64,000 bases of DNA, taken from positions 1-64,000 of the forward strand of contig DAMCZI010000001.1 in NCBI GenBank assembly GCA_032095175.1, read 5' to 3'. Position 1 is the stretch's first letter. Each line of letters starts with the position of its first letter. Of the stretch, positions 61,584-64,000 are shown piece by piece. The notes beneath the pieces were generated by a model. It was not told the DNA's origin, did not search any database, and saw only the letters and a list, made by a program, of their open reading frames with translations. Both the position numbers and the translations under genes were made by a program. Source of the stretch: DAMCZI01 sp032095175 (GTDB lineage: Bacteria; Bacillota; Clostridia; Clostridiales; Caloramatoraceae).

Positions 61584-62725
61584 TGATTTTTAGAGGGGTT
61601 ATGCTTTTTATATTGATATATTATTTTGTCCGAAACACAAGGCTTGATGATAACTGGAAGGTTAAAGCATTTGGGGTTTTGTCCATGCTAGCATGCTTAG
61701 TGATAGACTATACCTTTATGTTATTAAAAATGGATTCTTGGTATCATGTTTTTTTGATATTAGGAATGGAAAGTTTTATTGCAGTTATTTATTTGATATT
61801 TTACAATAATGATATTTTTATTCAACAGATGAAATGGTTTATTCCTATTTTGACATTTTTTATTTTAGGTAGAATGTTTGGTGAAAGTGGGATTTGCATA
61901 ACAATATTTGTTTTGGTATGTTTGTGGACTACATTTATATATAAGAATAAGTTGAATAGATATACTGGTTTTATTTTGTTTTTGGTATCTGCTTCAGCTT
62001 TAAGGATATCTTTAGTGGGTAATATGGGGATATTCGTTGTTATTATTGTTCTGGCATTTGATCAATATGCATTATTAAGTGATAGTGAGAGTGTCAAAAG
62101 CATTGATGCTATGCAGAGAAAATTTTTATCTCATCAGTATGAAGAAATTAAGAATGTTTACCTTAATATGAGAGGATGGAGACATGACTATCATAATCAT
62201 ATTCAGGCAATGAAGGCTTATCTTGCTATGGGGGAAGTTGAAGAACTAAAAGAATATATATCTAAACTGGAAAAGGAACTGGATTCTGTGGACAGTCTGG
62301 TGAAGTCAGGGAATATAATGATGGATGCAATACTTAATAGTAAAATCAGTATTATGTTGAAGCATGGAATTCAAGTGGATTTTAAAGCAGTTCTTCCGGA
62401 AGAGTTGAAGATAAAGGATATTGATATGTGTATAATGGTAAGCAATCTTCTAGAAAATGCAATTGAATCCTGTATGAAGGTACCTATAGATAAAAGATTC
62501 ATAAGGATATATTCAGAAGTCTTTGGTTCACAGTTTTATATGTCTATTCAAAATAGTGCAGAGGAGGAGCCGGATTTCAATCAAAAAAACTATATATCAA
62601 CAAAGCGTGGTGAACATGGGCTTGGAATGAAGCGAGTACAGTTTTTGGTTGATAAGTATGAAGGGTTTCTTAATCTTCAAAATGAACCGGGGATATTTGC
62701 AAGCGAGATTACTATTCCGCTTTAG
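61583..62725 (+). CDS. GHKL sensor histidine kinase (AgrC-like)
   Basis: 380 aa. Residues 1-165 have six or so membrane segments. The phospho-acceptor region is MRGWRHDYHNHIQAMKAYLA (about residue 206), the N-box SNLLENAIESCM (about residue 293) and the G-box RGEHGLGMKRVQFLVDKYEG (about residue 345). This is the fold of peptide-sensing AgrC kinases. Its stop TAG is the first TAG of a family-A MITE copy, so the C-terminus may have been set by the element. Confidence 0.9.
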   Translation: MIFRGVMLFILIYYFVRNTRLDDNWKVKAFGVLSMLACLVIDYTFMLLKMDSWYHVFLILGMESFIAVIYLIFYNNDIFIQQMKWFIPILTFFILGRMFGESGICITIFVLVCLWTTFIYKNKLNRYTGFILFLVSASALRISLVGNMGIFVVIIVLAFDQYALLSDSESVKSIDAMQRKFLSHQYEEIKNVYLNMRGWRHDYHNHIQAMKAYLAMGEVEELKEYISKLEKELDSVDSLVKSGNIMMDAILNSKISIMLKHGIQVDFKAVLPEELKIKDIDMCIMVSNLLENAIESCMKVPIDKRFIRIYSEVFGSQFYMSIQNSAEEEPDFNQKNYISTKRGEHGLGMKRVQFLVDKYEGFLNLQNEPGIFASEITIPL

Positions 62726-62885
62726 GCGTATTAAAGGAAATAACAAGTCAATATTTTGGTCTATTTTGTGTCATACTTCGTCAATGAAAGCTCAAGTTAG
62801 CCCAACTAGCTTGAACTTTCATTTCCTCGTCTGACGCAAAATATCCTCAAAATCTTTGACTCGTTATTTCCTTTAATACGCCTAA
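62722..62885. mobile_element. MITE-like element, family A, full copy 3
   Basis: About 164 bp. Left end TTTAGGCGTATTAAAGGAAA, right end TTTCCTTTAATACGCCTAA; almost identical to copy 2 with a few paired changes in the centre (GAAAGCTCAAG, CTTGAACTTTC). It separates the histidine kinase from the ABC gene and may weaken read-through. Confidence 0.88.
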
Positions 62886-62935
62886 TATTACATTTCACGC
62901 ATAAAAACTGGCGATTCACGTCAGTTTTTTTTAGA
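62886..62935 (+). terminator. Hairpin after the MITE copy
   Basis: AAAACTGGCG-ATTCA-CGTCAGTTTT followed by TTTTAGAG; a rho-independent terminator for the kinase transcript, so the ABC gene probably has its own promoter. Confidence 0.75.
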
Positions 62936-62974
62936 GAGCGAAAAACCTGATATTATATTGGTGAGGTGATTGAA

Positions 62975-64000
62975 TTGGGAACGAAGATAGATAATACTAG
63001 ATTTGTATTAAAACGATGGAAAGATAAAGAAGGAATAGGTGGCATAATAAGTGGCTTTATATATATGGGGTTAAGATTGATAAATACTATTTTTGCAGTT
63101 ATGCTGGCAAGTAGAATTGTCTTTATTTTGGAAAAAGGGTATAGTCCCAAAAGGGCATTTCTTAAGATTGTAGCAATTGTTTGTCTTTATGCTTTCTTAG
63201 TTATGGCAGAAAAGATTTTTTTTACGAAGAGAAACACCAGTATATTCTTATACAAATTTTTAGAAATGCCTAATATGTTTTTAAAGTTAGTGAAGCTGCC
63301 GTTTTATCAGGTGGAAGGAAGTGTTGGTAAACAAGAATTTGAGAAGGCTAGTGAGGCTGTAGGTGATAATACTAGAGGGGTAATGGGACTTTTAAAAAAT
63401 ATAGCTGATCTTATAGAGAATATTTTATGCTTAATGATTTTTATGGTAATTTCAGCAAAATTAAATCCACTTATAATGATAGTACTTCTTTTCACAGGTT
63501 ATGTGAGGACATTTAAAGACAGGAAAAATAGAGCATGGATATTAGAAAATCAAAATAAGAAGAATAGTTTATTGTATGAAAGGCTTTATCTTCATAGAAA
63601 GTGCCTTGATACCAAAATAGGAAAAGATGTTAGAATATATGGAATGGAGAAATGGTTCGCTGATAAATTTGAAAGTCTACTTAAGAGAAGAATGGTATAC
63701 ATAAAAGCTCATACAAAAAATACTTTTGCTGCGGAGAGCATTCAGCATGTTTCAGGAGTTTTAAGGGATGTTATTTGTTATGGATATTTGATATACAGAG
63801 TATCACAAGGTATGGCCATAAGTGAATTTGTATTGTATCTTGGAGTAATAGCTGGATTTAATGTCTGGATAGAAAACATTTTTACAGAGTACTCTAAGTT
63901 TGCTGAAAATGTTATTGTGGTTAATAATTTTAGGGTTTTTTTGGAGAAACAAGAACTAGGAGAGGGCGAATATGAGTTTGAGATTCCAAAAGCTCAAGAA
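62975..64000 (+). CDS. ABC transporter, fused permease (partial; ATPase beyond the window)
   Basis: 342 codons from TTG at 62975 behind GAGGTG; open to the window edge. It shows the six-helix exporter type-IV membrane domain (hydrophobic segments near residues 24-50, 60-78, 150-175, and 250-295) with the coupling region YERLYLHRKCLDTKIGKDVR and the motif IYGMEKWFADKF. The ATP-binding part should follow. Next to an Agr-like sensor it probably exports or resists a peptide; substrate unknown. Confidence 0.75.
   Translation, partial: MGTKIDNTRFVLKRWKDKEGIGGIISGFIYMGLRLINTIFAVMLASRIVFILEKGYSPKRAFLKIVAIVCLYAFLVMAEKIFFTKRNTSIFLYKFLEMPNMFLKLVKLPFYQVEGSVGKQEFEKASEAVGDNTRGVMGLLKNIADLIENILCLMIFMVISAKLNPLIMIVLLFTGYVRTFKDRKNRAWILENQNKKNSLLYERLYLHRKCLDTKIGKDVRIYGMEKWFADKFESLLKRRMVYIKAHTKNTFAAESIQHVSGVLRDVICYGYLIYRVSQGMAISEFVLYLGVIAGFNVWIENIFTEYSKFAENVIVVNNFRVFLEKQELGEGEYEFEIPKAQE

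Overview
The window comes from a low-GC, spore-forming, anaerobic Firmicute, most likely a member of the Clostridiaceae. The support is a complete glycine reductase operon with two in-frame UGA (selenocysteine) codons, a spore-cortex hydrolase (SleB), the clostridial order rpoN / cggR-gap-pgk-tpiA-gpmI-eno / secG / rnr / smpB / ssrA, a membrane pyrophosphatase, strong AGGAGG-type ribosome sites and frequent TTG/GTG starts. The organism probably ferments amino acids by Stickland chemistry alongside glycolysis. No species is claimed.

Layout. 1-8.7 kb: mixed housekeeping genes (Met/Cys-rich acidic protein, mini-rubredoxin, Ca2+/H+ antiporter, PssA, CBS protein, lipid kinase, DedA, YgiQ radical SAM, alkyltransferase, SleB, YkuS). 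8.8-13.7 kb: glycine C-acetyltransferase, Na+-decarboxylase beta subunit with a small OadG-like partner, endonuclease III, VanW/G5 protein. 13.9-18.3 kb: MoxR / DUF58 / transglutaminase operon. 18.4-27.5 kb: UvsE, tRNA-Leu(CAG), LuxR-type regulator, membrane methyltransferase, AraC regulator with an uncharacterised partner, Trm11-like methylase, Fur-family regulator with a 10-TM transporter, HAD phosphatase. 27.5-30.6 kb: lysC-lysA on the minus strand behind a lysine riboswitch. 30.8-32.1 kb: sortase and TrmL. 32.3-40.3 kb: glycine riboswitch followed by grdX-trxB-trxA-grdE-grdA-grdB-grdC-grdD. 40.3-51 kb: rpoN, a GapB-like GAPDH, then cggR-gap-pgk-tpiA-gpmI-eno behind a CggR-type operator. 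51-57.9 kb: secG, hppA, HD protein, rnr, smpB, ssrA. 57.9-60.9 kb: a poorly coding accessory stretch with a truncated integrase, a GNAT and a one-repeat Sel1 fragment. 60.9-64 kb: Agr-like response regulator, GHKL histidine kinase and the start of an ABC exporter that runs off the end.

How the parts work together. Glycine probably switches on its own reductive use: the riboswitch ahead of grdX ends in an intrinsic terminator. TrxB/TrxA deliver electrons to selenoprotein GrdA, GrdB/GrdE (component B) cleave glycine, and GrdC/GrdD (component C) release acetyl phosphate. The glycolytic operon carries a repressor site just downstream of its promoter. A second GAPDH outside the operon has the residues expected of an NADP-using GapB.

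Most unusual items. (1) The tmRNA gene is split in its T-loop by a 265-nt sequence with the hallmarks of a group I intron. (2) The 3' end of ssrA is repeated 783 bp downstream (18-bp direct repeat) around a truncated integrase, the scar of a tmRNA-targeted mobile element. (3) A MITE-like family of about 160 bp (three full copies, two remnants) sits against gene 3' ends, and its terminal TAG serves as the stop codon of two genes. (4) A second, structured two-hairpin repeat family occurs at least six times, once between the lysine-riboswitch aptamer and its terminator.
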